Made by a program: the position numbers and the translations under genes | The notes under the pieces: model-generated | The model's database searches: none | What the model saw: only the letters and a program-made list of their open reading frames with translations | Told to the model about the DNA's origin: nothing | In this document: positions 6,582 to 15,417 of the stretch, piece by piece | Numbering within the stretch: position 1 is the stretch's first letter | Layout of the letters: each line of letters opens with the position of its first letter | Assembly (NCBI GenBank): GCA_937872465.1 | Contig: CALMSR010000038.1 | Location: forward strand, 124,001-188,000 | Length of the DNA: 64,000 nucleotides | Direction: 5' to 3' | From: an uncultured Paracoccaceae bacterium | GTDB lineage: Bacteria > Pseudomonadota > Alphaproteobacteria > Rhodobacterales > Rhodobacteraceae

Positions 6582-9446
6582 CTAGCCGAAAAGCTGCGAC
6601 AGGAAGGCTTCCGCCTCCTCCCGGCTCGCGCCCGCGGCCATGGCCTCGTTCACCGCCGCCTCGTAGGCCTCCGCCGGTGCGGCCGCTGTCGCCGAGAACG
6701 CGCGTCCCCGGGCGCGCCGGCGCGCGAAGGTGGTGGCGGTCTCGCTGGCCTGGCCGTAGACCTCGATCAGGCTGATGATCGGCAGGCCGGCGCTCACCCC
6801 GATCTCGAAGCTGTAGCCGATGGGGTTCCTCGCGCCGTCGTAGACCCGGTAGGCGGCCACCGGCACGTCGATGGCGCCGGCATCGAACCATCCGATCGTC
6901 CCGATCGAGACCCCGACCATGTAGCCCGTGCCGGACATGAGCTCGGGGCCGCCGTCGATCAGCGTGACCTGGATCGCGCCGCCGATGGAATAGACCGACC
7001 CGACGATGCCGGCGCCCGAGCCGTAGAAGCCGATCCGCCGGCCCGGCGCGAAGACGATGCCGCCGCCGGCGCCGGCGCCCGCGCCGAGCGCGCCGCTCCC
7101 CGCGAGCCCGACCGCGAGGGTCACGCCGTAGCGGTCGCAGGCGTCGAGGATCGTGCCGACGCGCACGAAGGGCGCGACGAAGACGAAGGCGGGATTGGCC
7201 GAGAGCAGGCTGCGGAACGCGGCCTCGATGGCGAAGATGAAGGCCTGCGCCTCCCAGCCCGAGAGCACCGTGGCGCCGGGCAGGTGGATGGTCTCGTCCT
7301 CGAACGGCCGGGCGGGCAGGCGGTTGACCCAGCCCCCCTGCCGTCCTTGGGCGCGCGAGAAGGTCCCGACCCGCCCCCGCGCGGTGAAGGTCGCCTGGTC
7401 GATCGGCGGGTCGATCGGCAGGAATTCCTCGAAGGTATGGAGCACGTCCGCCGGCAGTTCGTTGATCGTGTCGCGCCCGTGGTCGGTGATCACCGGCGCG
7501 GCGGCCTGCACCGTCATGCCGGTGCGCTCGCGGGTGGTGCGGTCGCGCCCGGTCTGCATCAGCCCGCCGCCGGTATGCGCGACGAAGGTATTGGCGAGGA
7601 AATGCCCGACCTCATGGGACAGGTTCTCGCCCATGAGCCGCCCGTACATCCGTGCCGCGAGATCCATGTCGCCTGCCGAGAGGCGCCCGGCGGCCGCCTC
7701 GGTCTGGACATGGCCGATCTCGGCCCGGGTATCGGCGAAATGGTGGATGAGGCCGCGCGCCAGCGCGTGGCGGTCCATCGGCGCCGGCAGGTCGCCCGGC
7801 TCGTGGTTGCGGCCGTGCGAGCGCGCCCCGTAGGGCGTGGGCGTGCCGGTGTCCTGGGTCTCCTCGGGATCCATCACCGTGTCGGCGCCGATCACCTCGG
7901 CGTATTGCACCGAAGGAAGCGCCTCGATCCCGCCGGGGAAGGCGGCGTTGTTGGCGACCCCGAGATGCGCGGGCAGCGCCTCGCCGGGGAAGACGAAGCG
8001 GATGTTCACGTTGCGATAGAGGTGCCGCATCACCGCCTTCATCTCGTCGACGATCGCCGCCCGCCGCGTGCGCATCCCGATGCCGTCGAAGAAGGCGTCG
8101 GTGGTCGGGTGGATGGCGACGAGCACGAATTGCGGCGAGCTCATCCAGTACTTGTTGCTCTCGACGGTGCTGCCGCCGGAATCCTTGACCATGCAGTCGA
8201 CGGCGAAGGGCCCTGCCGCGGTCGACCGCAGGGTGACGCTGGTGCCGCCGGTGGAATGGGCCGTCGCATTGCCCCCGGTCTCGAAGATGGCGCGGGCCTT
8301 GTGGTCGTCGTCGGGGATGTTCCAGCGCACCGAGCCGCCCGAGGGCATGTTCGGCACCCGCACCGAGACCTTGGTCTTGCCGGAGAGGTCGTGGGTGGGA
8401 TGGCCGAAGGTGCGCTTGGCCACGCTCATGCCACCGGAGCCGGTCTGGTCGATGACGATCCAGGCGCGCTCGAGCGGCCGGGCCCAGCTCAGGGTGCGCA
8501 GCATCGGCGCTCCCGGCCCGGCCCCGAGCGGCAGGCCCCCGAGGCTCCCGCGCGTGCGCCGGGTCAGCGGCAGGCCGCCCAGGCTCCCCGGGCGGGCGGA
8601 GAGCGAGAAGGCCGAGACCGAGGATATGCCGCCCCCCAGCGCCCAGTCGATCTTGTCGGGGCTGAGCAGCACGCCGCGGTTGAGCGTCGTGCTCTCGCCC
8701 GCCACATGCACGCCCATCACTGGGATCGTCTCGGGCATCTCGCCGCCCGAGGATTCGTTGGTGAAATGGGCGAAGACCGGCGAGCCGGAATTGCCGCCGC
8801 GGGTCTGGAGATTGTAGTCGACGTTCTCGCCGTTGTTCGAGATCGCGCGGATGCGGTCGATGTCGAGGTGCTGGCGCTGGCTGTCGACTCCGGTGTCGCT
8901 GCCGTAGCCGCAGACCGCGATCGGGGTCTCGGCGGAGGGCGAATAGTTGATCAGCTGGAAGAATTCGCCGGCCGGCGGCGGCGTCGTGACGCGCAGCACG
9001 CCGAGATCGAAGCCGCGGTCGGTCGCGCCCGAGCTCACCCAGGTGGGATGCGCGGTCCAGTCGGCGGGCGTGAGGTCGAAGCTGTCGAGCCAGGTGGTGG
9101 CGTTCTGCTGGCCGACGCGCACGGTGATGCGCGTGGCGGCTTCGGTAGCGCTGCCCGCGGGCGTCTTGTCGAAGAGATTGTGGCCGCAGGTCAGGATCAG
9201 GCCGCTGCCGATATAGAAGCCGGTGCCGTGATAGGCGCCGGAGGGAAAGGTCAGGTTCAGCCGGCAGATCGCCGAGAACGGGAAGAACGAGGTGTCCGGC
9301 ACGCCGACGCGGTAGCTCGCGTTGCGCGCCATGAAGCCGAAGATCTGGCCGATGGCGTCGATCGGATTGGTCGCGTCGATGATCGGCGCCACTTCGCGGA
9401 AGGGCCGGGCGAGGCGCGGGCGGGAATAATCAAGCGGCATGGCCAT
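6582..9446 (-). CDS. Trypsin-like serine protease fused to a zincin-like metalloprotease
   Basis: This 954-residue protein is modular. Residues ~55-275 are a trypsin/V8-like protease with the triad His89 (LTCGHN), Asp147 (GFDLGV) and Ser220 (RGGNSGSP). A linker repeats RxGSLGGLPL, then a beta-rich segment follows. At 611-615 comes HEVGH, with His624 and Met630 (AHTGGGLM), suggesting a zinc metalloprotease, though the third ligand is not at the classic metzincin spacing. The last ~200 residues are glycine-rich and hydrophobic, perhaps beta-structured. There is no evident signal peptide. AGGAAAGGA precedes the ATG by a few bases. It lies between the paralogue genes and the RiPP genes. Both protease calls rest on motifs; substrates are unknown. 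Confidence 0.78.
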   Translation of the reverse strand: MAMPLDYSRPRLARPFREVAPIIDATNPIDAIGQIFGFMARNASYRVGVPDTSFFPFSAICRLNLTFPSGAYHGTGFYIGSGLILTCGHNLFDKTPAGSATEAATRITVRVGQQNATTWLDSFDLTPADWTAHPTWVSSGATDRGFDLGVLRVTTPPPAGEFFQLINYSPSAETPIAVCGYGSDTGVDSQRQHLDIDRIRAISNNGENVDYNLQTRGGNSGSPVFAHFTNESSGGEMPETIPVMGVHVAGESTTLNRGVLLSPDKIDWALGGGISSVSAFSLSARPGSLGGLPLTRRTRGSLGGLPLGAGPGAPMLRTLSWARPLERAWIVIDQTGSGGMSVAKRTFGHPTHDLSGKTKVSVRVPNMPSGGSVRWNIPDDDHKARAIFETGGNATAHSTGGTSVTLRSTAAGPFAVDCMVKDSGGSTVESNKYWMSSPQFVLVAIHPTTDAFFDGIGMRTRRAAIVDEMKAVMRHLYRNVNIRFVFPGEALPAHLGVANNAAFPGGIEALPSVQYAEVIGADTVMDPEETQDTGTPTPYGARSHGRNHEPGDLPAPMDRHALARGLIHHFADTRAEIGHVQTEAAAGRLSAGDMDLAARMYGRLMGENLSHEVGHFLANTFVAHTGGGLMQTGRDRTTRERTGMTVQAAAPVITDHGRDTINELPADVLHTFEEFLPIDPPIDQATFTARGRVGTFSRAQGRQGGWVNRLPARPFEDETIHLPGATVLSGWEAQAFIFAIEAAFRSLLSANPAFVFVAPFVRVGTILDACDRYGVTLAVGLAGSGALGAGAGAGGGIVFAPGRRIGFYGSGAGIVGSVYSIGGAIQVTLIDGGPELMSGTGYMVGVSIGTIGWFDAGAIDVPVAAYRVYDGARNPIGYSFEIGVSAGLPIISLIEVYGQASETATTFARRRARGRAFSATAAAPAEAYEAAVNEAMAAGASREEAEAFLSQLFG

Positions 9447-9485
9447 GGCGGGTCCTTTCCTGATGCGACGGTGCGACGGCGGCGG

Positions 9486-10715
9486 TCATGGCTGGGCCGC
9501 CGTCGTGGCGCCGGTAACGGGCTTGTTGGCGCCCGGGTTGGGGGTGTTCTGCTGGATCTGGGCGATCACGCCGGTATCGGCGAAGCGCTCGAGCGGGAAG
9601 TAATCGGACTTGAACTGCAGATCGACCTCGCCGGTCAGGTCGGCCGAGACGTCGAGCTCGGATTCGGAATTCTTCTTCGACGAGGAGACATAGGCCACCG
9701 AGCTCTTGACCGAGGCCGAGACCGGCGAGAGGAACCAGCCGTATTTCGCCTTGGACTCGGTCCTGGTCTCGAAATCCGAGGCGAATTCGCTGCGGCTGCG
9801 GTCGGTGGTGTCGATGCGGAAGCCCATGCCGGCCTTGATGCGGCCGCGGGTGACCACGATCCGGTTCATGCCCATGAGCACCATGGTCGCGAGCGTCTGC
9901 TGGCGGCTCTGGGCGATGCGGCGGCGGGCGGCGGGCACGAGGACCTCCTCGATGCTGGAGTCGTCGACGGTGACGTCCTCGGAGAGATTGAGATCCCCGC
10001 GGAAGTTCGGCTGGGCGGCATCGCCGGCGTTCGGCGTCGGCACCAGCCGCGGCTGGCCGCCCGAGGTGTCGAGCCGGATGACCTGCGGATAGGCGCCCGC
10101 GAGCCAGTCGCGCGCGTTGTTGTCGGTGATGTTGTCGGACATGAACTGGTCGACGGTCTTCGACACGTTGGACAGAAGCTCGGCATAGGCCTCCATCTGC
10201 TGGATCGAGGCGTCGACGATGGCCTGGAACGTCCCCTTGATCAGATCCGCGACGAAGGTGGGAAAGGCGATGGCGTTCAGCGTGTCCTCGGTGATCCGCG
10301 CCACGTTCGAGGCCGCGACGGGGACGAACTGGCCGTCCTCGCCGGGCTGGAACCCGTCGGCGAGGCTGCGCGCCGCCGGGCGGCCGGAGGCCCGGGCCGG
10401 TGCCGCCGCCGGCGTCACGCGGCCCTCGATGATGCGGCGCCCGCGCACCATCGGGCGCTGGCCGAGCTTCTCCGTCTGGCTCCAGTCGTCGTGGATGAGC
10501 GCGGCGGTGTAGCCGGCGATCTTCCCCAGATCGCCGGTCATGCGCGCGCGGGTGGCGGAGGGCAGCTGGTAGAAGGCCGGCGCGGCCTCGAGCAGCGCCT
10601 TGACCTGGCCGGCGGCGAGGGCCTCCACGGCGGGCGGCGGCGCCATCTCGGCACCCCTCTGCGGTGCGAAGGGGCCGGGAAGCGGGTCGGTCGCAAAGCG
10701 GTTCGTCTCGGTCAT
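9486..10715 (-). CDS. Hypothetical protein, paralogue family member A
   Basis: This 409-residue protein is one of four related proteins in the locus (others at 10712, 12981 and 20228). Shared blocks in order are an N-terminal helical segment (PAFYQLPSATRARM), GTFQAIVDASIQQMEAY, KTVDQFMSDNITDNNARDWL, QQTLATMVLMGMNRIVVTRG, and LTGEVDLQFKSDYFPLERF followed by NTPNPGANKP. It is closest to the neighbour at 10712. The pattern is a helical front half and a beta-rich back half, without signal peptide or membrane segment. Its ATG overlaps the previous TGA as ATGA. I recognise no known family; a structural or secreted subunit is only a guess. Confidence 0.75.
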   Translation of the reverse strand: MTETNRFATDPLPGPFAPQRGAEMAPPPAVEALAAGQVKALLEAAPAFYQLPSATRARMTGDLGKIAGYTAALIHDDWSQTEKLGQRPMVRGRRIIEGRVTPAAAPARASGRPAARSLADGFQPGEDGQFVPVAASNVARITEDTLNAIAFPTFVADLIKGTFQAIVDASIQQMEAYAELLSNVSKTVDQFMSDNITDNNARDWLAGAYPQVIRLDTSGGQPRLVPTPNAGDAAQPNFRGDLNLSEDVTVDDSSIEEVLVPAARRRIAQSRQQTLATMVLMGMNRIVVTRGRIKAGMGFRIDTTDRSRSEFASDFETRTESKAKYGWFLSPVSASVKSSVAYVSSSKKNSESELDVSADLTGEVDLQFKSDYFPLERFADTGVIAQIQQNTPNPGANKPVTGATTAAQP

Positions 10716-12070
10716 CCGCCACCTCCCATGCCGATCGCGGCCCGGCCGGCGCCCGCCGCCGCGTCGATCAGGGTCTGGTCGATGGTCGGCGCGGGCTCGG
10801 CGCCGTGGGCGGTCATCCGGTCGCTGACGACCTGGGCCGCCGAGGGACCGGTATCGCCGCGCGCGACCATGGTCGCCGAGTGGTTGGGCGTGTTCGCCGC
10901 CGGGTTCGGCGTGTTGGAGCGGATCCGCTCGATGCTCTCCGCGCGCGCCAGCCGGTTCAGCGGCAGGTAGTCGGTCTCGAAGGTGAGATCGACCTCGCCC
11001 GTCAGATCCGCCTGGACGTTGATGGCGCTGTCGCTGTCGGATTTCTGCGAGCTCACATAGGCGACCGAGGTGCGGGCCGAGAAGGCGACGTAATAGAACC
11101 CCGAGACGGTGTTGGAATGGCTGAAGTCGAAGCTCGAGGCCTCCTCGGCATGGGCGCGGTCCGAGGCGTCGATATGGAAGCCCATGGTGGCGCGGAGCCG
11201 GCCGTGGCGGATGACGATGCGCTGCAACCCGAGCATGACCATCGAAGAGAGCATCTGGAGCCGGGATTCGGCGAGCCTGCGCCGGGCGGCGGGCACCAGG
11301 CGCTCGTTGATCGTCTCCTCGTCGAGCGACCGCACCGGATCGGGCAGGCCGAGCATGCCCTGCATGCCCTCCAGCGCGGCGCTGTCGGCGCCGTCGCCGG
11401 TTTCGGTCGGCTCGACGCGCGGCTCGCCGTCGCCGGTCTCGACCCGCATCAGGCCGGGATAGGACTGGACCAGCCAGTCGCGGGCCTGATTGTCGGTGAT
11501 GTTGTCCTTCATGAATTCGTCGACGCTCTTGGAGACCTGCTCGACCAGGGTCATGAATGCCTCCATCTGCTTGATGGTGGCGCCGATGATCGCGTCGAAG
11601 GTGCCATTGATGAGGTCGGCGACGAAGGTCGGGAAGGCGATGGCCCGCAGGGTGGATTGCGTTATCTCCGCCACCCGGCCGGTGGCCGCGGTCTGCAGGT
11701 TCGCCTGCGCCGCCTGGGCCCGGGCCAGCGGCGGCCGCAGCGACCGGCTCCGCGCTGCGGGCGGCGTCCCGCCCGACGGCGCCTGCGCCGGCCGGTAGAC
11801 GGTTTCCTTGCGCACGAGCGGCGTCTGGCCCAGCCGCTTCGACTGCGCCCAGGAATCCCGTACGAGCTCGGCGGCATAGGCGCCGATATGGGTCAGCCGG
11901 CGGCGCATGGTGTCGCGATCGCGCTCGGAGAGCCCGTAGAAGCTCGGCGTCTGCGACAGCAGCGCGTCGATCTGGCTCTGCACGAGGCTGACCGTCTCCG
12001 GCCGCGGCGTGACGCCGCCAGCCCGCGGCGGGGCGTCATAGGGGGCGGGCAGGGCGTCGGCCAGCCTCAT
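10712..12070 (-). CDS. Hypothetical protein, paralogue family member B
   Basis: This 452-residue protein is closest to member A, sharing DSWAQSKRLGQTPLVR near the N-terminus, INGTFDAIIGATIKQMEAF, KSVDEFMKDNITDNQARDWL, MVMLGLQRIVIRHGRLRATM, LTGEVDLTFETDYLPLNRL, and the NTPNPAANTPNHSA tail. The frame is open far upstream, but the ATG at 12070 overlaps the preceding stop as ATGA and the upstream part reads like a shadow, so the start is set there. Its function is unknown. It lies between members C and A with one unrelated gene between B and C. Confidence 0.75.
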   Translation of the reverse strand: MRLADALPAPYDAPPRAGGVTPRPETVSLVQSQIDALLSQTPSFYGLSERDRDTMRRRLTHIGAYAAELVRDSWAQSKRLGQTPLVRKETVYRPAQAPSGGTPPAARSRSLRPPLARAQAAQANLQTAATGRVAEITQSTLRAIAFPTFVADLINGTFDAIIGATIKQMEAFMTLVEQVSKSVDEFMKDNITDNQARDWLVQSYPGLMRVETGDGEPRVEPTETGDGADSAALEGMQGMLGLPDPVRSLDEETINERLVPAARRRLAESRLQMLSSMVMLGLQRIVIRHGRLRATMGFHIDASDRAHAEEASSFDFSHSNTVSGFYYVAFSARTSVAYVSSQKSDSDSAINVQADLTGEVDLTFETDYLPLNRLARAESIERIRSNTPNPAANTPNHSATMVARGDTGPSAAQVVSDRMTAHGAEPAPTIDQTLIDAAAGAGRAAIGMGGGG

Positions 12071-12984
12071 TGCGGCCAGCCTCCCGGCTGCGCGGCCGGC
12101 GCGACGCCCGCCGCGTCGAGCCACATCTCCGCCCAGCCCCGGAGCCCGGCTTCGCCGGCGATGGCGTCGATGATCCCCTGCGCTTCGGCGGCCTGAACGG
12201 CGGCGAGATGCCGGGCGAGCCAGGTGACGAGCCGCAGGCCGGTCTGGGCCCGGGTGACATGGGCGGCCAGGTCCGGGGTGTCGGTGCCGAGCACGCCGCG
12301 CACCACGTCCCATGCGGTGCGGCCCATGAAGAGCGAGGCCAGCCCCGGATGGTTGAGCGCCTCGACCGAGAGGGTGAGCTGATGCGCCAGCCGCTCGGTC
12401 ACGATGAGGGTATTGCCCTGCATGCGGCTCCCGAGATTGCCGAGCAGCGCCTGCGCCGCCACCGCCGCGCGCATGGCCGCCCCGGAGGGCGCGCCCCAGC
12501 CCTGCAGGTCGCGCGCCGAGGCGGAGAGCGCGGAGCAGAGCCGGGCGAAGCGCGGCTCGAACTCGCGGTTCACGGCGGTGTCGCCGAGGTTCGGATCCGC
12601 ATCGCCGATGCCGAAGGTGCGCGCGAAGATCTGGTTGCGCAGGCCGCGGTTCACCCATTCGTGCCGCATCGCGCCCGCCAGCGTCTCGAGCGCCGCCGCG
12701 GCGCCGCGATCGGTGAGGTTGAGGCCGAAGCGATGCTCGGCCAGCTGCTCGGCCACCGCGGGCAGATAGGTGCCCTCGACCTCGGCGGCGAAATAGAGCG
12801 AGCCGATGACCTCGAGGTTCGCCCTGGTCACGACGCCGCCCGCCCCGCCGTCGAAGGCGGGCAGGTCCAGGAAGAAGGGGTCGCCCGAGGCCGCCCGGGC
12901 GAGCGGCCGACCCGCGGCCGCCCGTGCCCGCCCGAGAAGCCGCGCGATGTGATCGAGCGAGAGGGCGAGCGGGGAGGGTGTCAT
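12067..12984 (-). CDS. Hypothetical protein related to the C-terminal half of the 15418-17541 product
   Basis: This 305-residue protein is mostly helical, with no signal peptide or membrane segment. Its back half (NREFEPRFARLCSALSASAR, then TERLAHQLTLSVEALNHPG and RTAWDVVRGVLG) lines up by eye with the back half of the larger protein at 15418-17541 (NTEFNTLLMRVVSAVSEYER, TAERMARQVRRVMKVLNLPS, TTGWQVIERI). The start at ATG 12984 overlaps the stop of paralogue C as ATGA, and its end overlaps paralogue B the same way. The function is unknown. Confidence 0.72.
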   Translation of the reverse strand: MTPSPLALSLDHIARLLGRARAAAGRPLARAASGDPFFLDLPAFDGGAGGVVTRANLEVIGSLYFAAEVEGTYLPAVAEQLAEHRFGLNLTDRGAAAALETLAGAMRHEWVNRGLRNQIFARTFGIGDADPNLGDTAVNREFEPRFARLCSALSASARDLQGWGAPSGAAMRAAVAAQALLGNLGSRMQGNTLIVTERLAHQLTLSVEALNHPGLASLFMGRTAWDVVRGVLGTDTPDLAAHVTRAQTGLRLVTWLARHLAAVQAAEAQGIIDAIAGEAGLRGWAEMWLDAAGVAPAAQPGGWPQ

Positions 12985-14282
12985 CGCGCGACCGCGCCTC
13001 CTGCGGCGAAGGGCGGCGGCGCCGGCAGGGCCGGGGCGGGCGGCGGCGCGATCGGCTGCACCTGCTGGCTCTGCTGCGGGGTCGGCTGCTGGGCGACCTG
13101 GGTCAGCACCGTCTGGTTGGTGCCGAGCATGTCGAGCATCTTCTCCAGCGGGAAATAGTCGGACTTGAACCGCAGGTCGACATTGCCGGTGAGCTTGGTC
13201 TTGAGCTGGAGCGAGCTGTCGGATTCGTCGGTCTGGTTCGTCGTGACGTTCGTCTTGACGTTCAGGAAGCTCGAGTCGGTCTCCTTCTCGGTGGAGAAGA
13301 TCCACCAGCCGTTCTTGCGCTTCTTGTTGTGGCGCTGGTGGTAGTTCTCGTCGAAGGATGTGGCCCGTTCCTGGTTGCGGCGCACGATGTCGCGGGCGTT
13401 GAGGTCGAAGACGACCGAGGCCTGGATCTTGCCGTCGGTGACCACGATCCGGTTGATGCCCATCAGCACCATGGTCGCCAGCAGCTTCTGGCGGTCCATG
13501 GCGATGACCTTGCGCTGGGCGGGCACCACCTCGGTCTTGACCACCTCCGGGTCGGAGGTGTCGAGGTCGAAGGGCAGCCCGAGGCTCTGCAGGAAGCCGC
13601 CCATCTGGTCGGGATCGGCGTCCTGCCGCTGGTTCACCTGCGGCGTGTCGCCCCGCATGTCCGCCTCGAAGAGGTCGGGCTGGCCGTTCACCAGCTGATC
13701 CATCGCCTGCTCGCTCGAGACGTTGTCGGCCATGTACTGGTCGACCGTCTTCGCGACGTTGGCGACCATGGTGCTGTAGGCTTCCATCTGCTGGATCGAG
13801 GTCTTCACGATGGCGGTGAAGACCCCCTCGATGAGGCCGCCCACGAATCCGGGGAAGTCGACGGCGTCGACCATGCCCTCCATCGTGCTGCCGGCGGCGC
13901 CGGTGGCCGAGCCCTGCCAGGCCCCGCCGGCGGTGCCGAAATCCTGCTGGCCACCATCGGGCTGGTTCGGCCGCGCCGGCGGCGCGAAGGGCCGCGCCGG
14001 GGCTGCGAGCGCCATGGCGGGATTGCTGATGATCGCCGTCATCGGCAGGCCGGCGGTCTCGCCCCCGGCATCGGCCATGAAACGGGCGACCTTCACGGTG
14101 TCATGCGCCACCTGGCGCTGCTGGTCTGGGGGCAGCGCGCGGAACGAGGGCGACCGGCTCAGGGTCTTGCGCACGTTGTCGCGGACGAGCTGCAGCGTAT
14201 CCTCGCGGCCCCGGTCCCCCGTGCCGTTTCCCGTGCCGTTTCCCGTGCCGTTTCCTATGCCCGAAGTTGCGGTTCGCATCAT
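12981..14282 (-). CDS. Hypothetical protein, paralogue family member C
   Basis: This 433-residue protein shares the family blocks: SPSFRALPPDQQRQVAHDTV, GVFTAIVKTSIQQMEAYS, KTVDQYMADNVSSEQAMDQL, KLLATMVLMGINRIVVTDGK and LTGNVDLRFKSDYFPLEKM. It begins with a GNGTGNGTGNGT tandem repeat and ends in a Gln/Pro/Ala-rich tail, both probably disordered. GAGGGGG precedes the ATG at 14282. It begins 10 bases after the stop of the preceding gene and is coupled by ATGA to the next. The function is unknown. Confidence 0.75.
   Translation of the reverse strand: MMRTATSGIGNGTGNGTGNGTGDRGREDTLQLVRDNVRKTLSRSPSFRALPPDQQRQVAHDTVKVARFMADAGGETAGLPMTAIISNPAMALAAPARPFAPPARPNQPDGGQQDFGTAGGAWQGSATGAAGSTMEGMVDAVDFPGFVGGLIEGVFTAIVKTSIQQMEAYSTMVANVAKTVDQYMADNVSSEQAMDQLVNGQPDLFEADMRGDTPQVNQRQDADPDQMGGFLQSLGLPFDLDTSDPEVVKTEVVPAQRKVIAMDRQKLLATMVLMGINRIVVTDGKIQASVVFDLNARDIVRRNQERATSFDENYHQRHNKKRKNGWWIFSTEKETDSSFLNVKTNVTTNQTDESDSSLQLKTKLTGNVDLRFKSDYFPLEKMLDMLGTNQTVLTQVAQQPTPQQSQQVQPIAPPPAPALPAPPPFAAGGAVAR
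14221..14256. repeat. Three 12-bp tandem repeats coding for Asn-Gly-Thr-Gly
   Basis: GTGCCGTTTCCC occurs twice in tandem, followed by a third copy with one change (final T). Each unit encodes part of the GNGT repeat at the N-terminus of paralogue C. The period of 12 keeps the frame when copy number changes. Confidence 0.9.
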
Positions 14283-14292
14283 GGCGGCCCCC

Positions 14293-15375
14293 TCAGTAGC
14301 GGGCGCGGCGGGCGAAGGACTGGGCCGCCGCGGCCGGCGCCGGCGCGACCGGCGCCGCGGCGGGCGCCTCGAGCGCGGCCCCGTCGAGGGCGAGCGGGCG
14401 GAGATAGAGCGCCAGCCGCGCCGGCACGTCGGGGCGCACCCGGACCGAGAGCACGGTGACCGACCCCGGCCCGTAATAGCCGTCCGGCGTCAGCGCGGTC
14501 AGCCAGCTGTCGAGCGCGGCGAGGTTCTGCGGCCGCTCGATCATCGGCAGGCGCAGCAGCGGCAGAAGCTGTTCGGGCGCGTCGGGCAGCGCGTCGATAT
14601 TGACGTCGAGCCGCATCTCCGGCCCGCGCTGGGTGTTCAGCAGCGTCAGCGTGGCGACCGAGGGGGGCAGCGTGAAGCGGGCGCCGAGCACGAAGGCGAG
14701 CAGCGTCACGAGGCCGCCGTGGCGCTCGCCCATGCCGAGCGCCTCCATCAGGGGCTTCAAGGCGTCGAGCGCCGTCTCGCGGGCGATCTCGAAACTGATC
14801 TGCTGGCCGCCCGAAAGGCGACTGGTGCGGATGATGGTGGCGAAGGGGCGCAGCCCCGGCACCAGCGACATGGCGGTCTGGGCCAGATCCATCACCGGCT
14901 GCGGCAGCATGTCGAGCACCTCGGGGCCCCATTCGTAGCTGGCCTGGACCTCCGTGAGCCCGCCGCGGTCGAGCCCGAGCGCGTAGCGGGCGCCGTATCC
15001 CGCTGAGCGGGCATAGCTTCCGCGCGCGCCTTCCGACCGGCGGTCGAACCAGCGGAGCGGCTCCGTTCCGAAATGCTCGTCGATCAGGCCGCGCACGGCA
15101 CCATTGGTGATCTCGCGCTGGTCGTCCGCGGTCACGCCGCGACCGAGCGGCTTGACCTGGAACGCCAGCGCGCGGCCGGCGGTCTCCGAGAAATTCGGCT
15201 CGAAGCTCCGCTGCGCCACCGGGCGCAGAGACGGGTCGTCGATATCCCAGTCGAGCGAGCGCTCCAGGGCTCCACGCAGCACGTGGTCGGCCGTGGGATC
15301 CGCCGTCATGAGCCGGTGCGCGGCGCTGCTGAGGAGCCGCTTCGCGGCATCGGCGGCGCGGGGATGGGCGGGCAT
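14293..15375 (-). CDS. Hypothetical protein of the protease/paralogue locus
   Basis: I do not recognise this 360-residue protein. An alpha-helical N-terminal region (AAKRLLSSAAHRLMTADPT) is followed by FEPNFSETAGRALAFQVKPL and mixed alpha/beta sequence. It ends in an Ala/Pro-rich segment and a basic tail (SFARRARY). A perfect AGGAGG lies just upstream of the ATG at 15375, suggesting strong independent translation compared with its ATGA-coupled neighbours. There is no signal peptide or clear membrane span. It begins 42 bases after the 707-residue gene and precedes paralogue C. Confidence 0.75.
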   Translation of the reverse strand: MPAHPRAADAAKRLLSSAAHRLMTADPTADHVLRGALERSLDWDIDDPSLRPVAQRSFEPNFSETAGRALAFQVKPLGRGVTADDQREITNGAVRGLIDEHFGTEPLRWFDRRSEGARGSYARSAGYGARYALGLDRGGLTEVQASYEWGPEVLDMLPQPVMDLAQTAMSLVPGLRPFATIIRTSRLSGGQQISFEIARETALDALKPLMEALGMGERHGGLVTLLAFVLGARFTLPPSVATLTLLNTQRGPEMRLDVNIDALPDAPEQLLPLLRLPMIERPQNLAALDSWLTALTPDGYYGPGSVTVLSVRVRPDVPARLALYLRPLALDGAALEAPAAAPVAPAPAAAAQSFARRARY

Positions 15376-15417
15376 GGCGAAACCTCCTTGCGGTAGGGCT
15401 GGTGGCTGCCGCCGGGG

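Noticed and set aside
7284..10970. Very long plus-strand open frame (over 1200 codons) antisense to the protease and paralogue genes
   Set aside because: It is Arg/Gly/Asp-rich without motifs and lies opposite genes with clear catalytic residues; long antisense frames are common in very GC-rich DNA.
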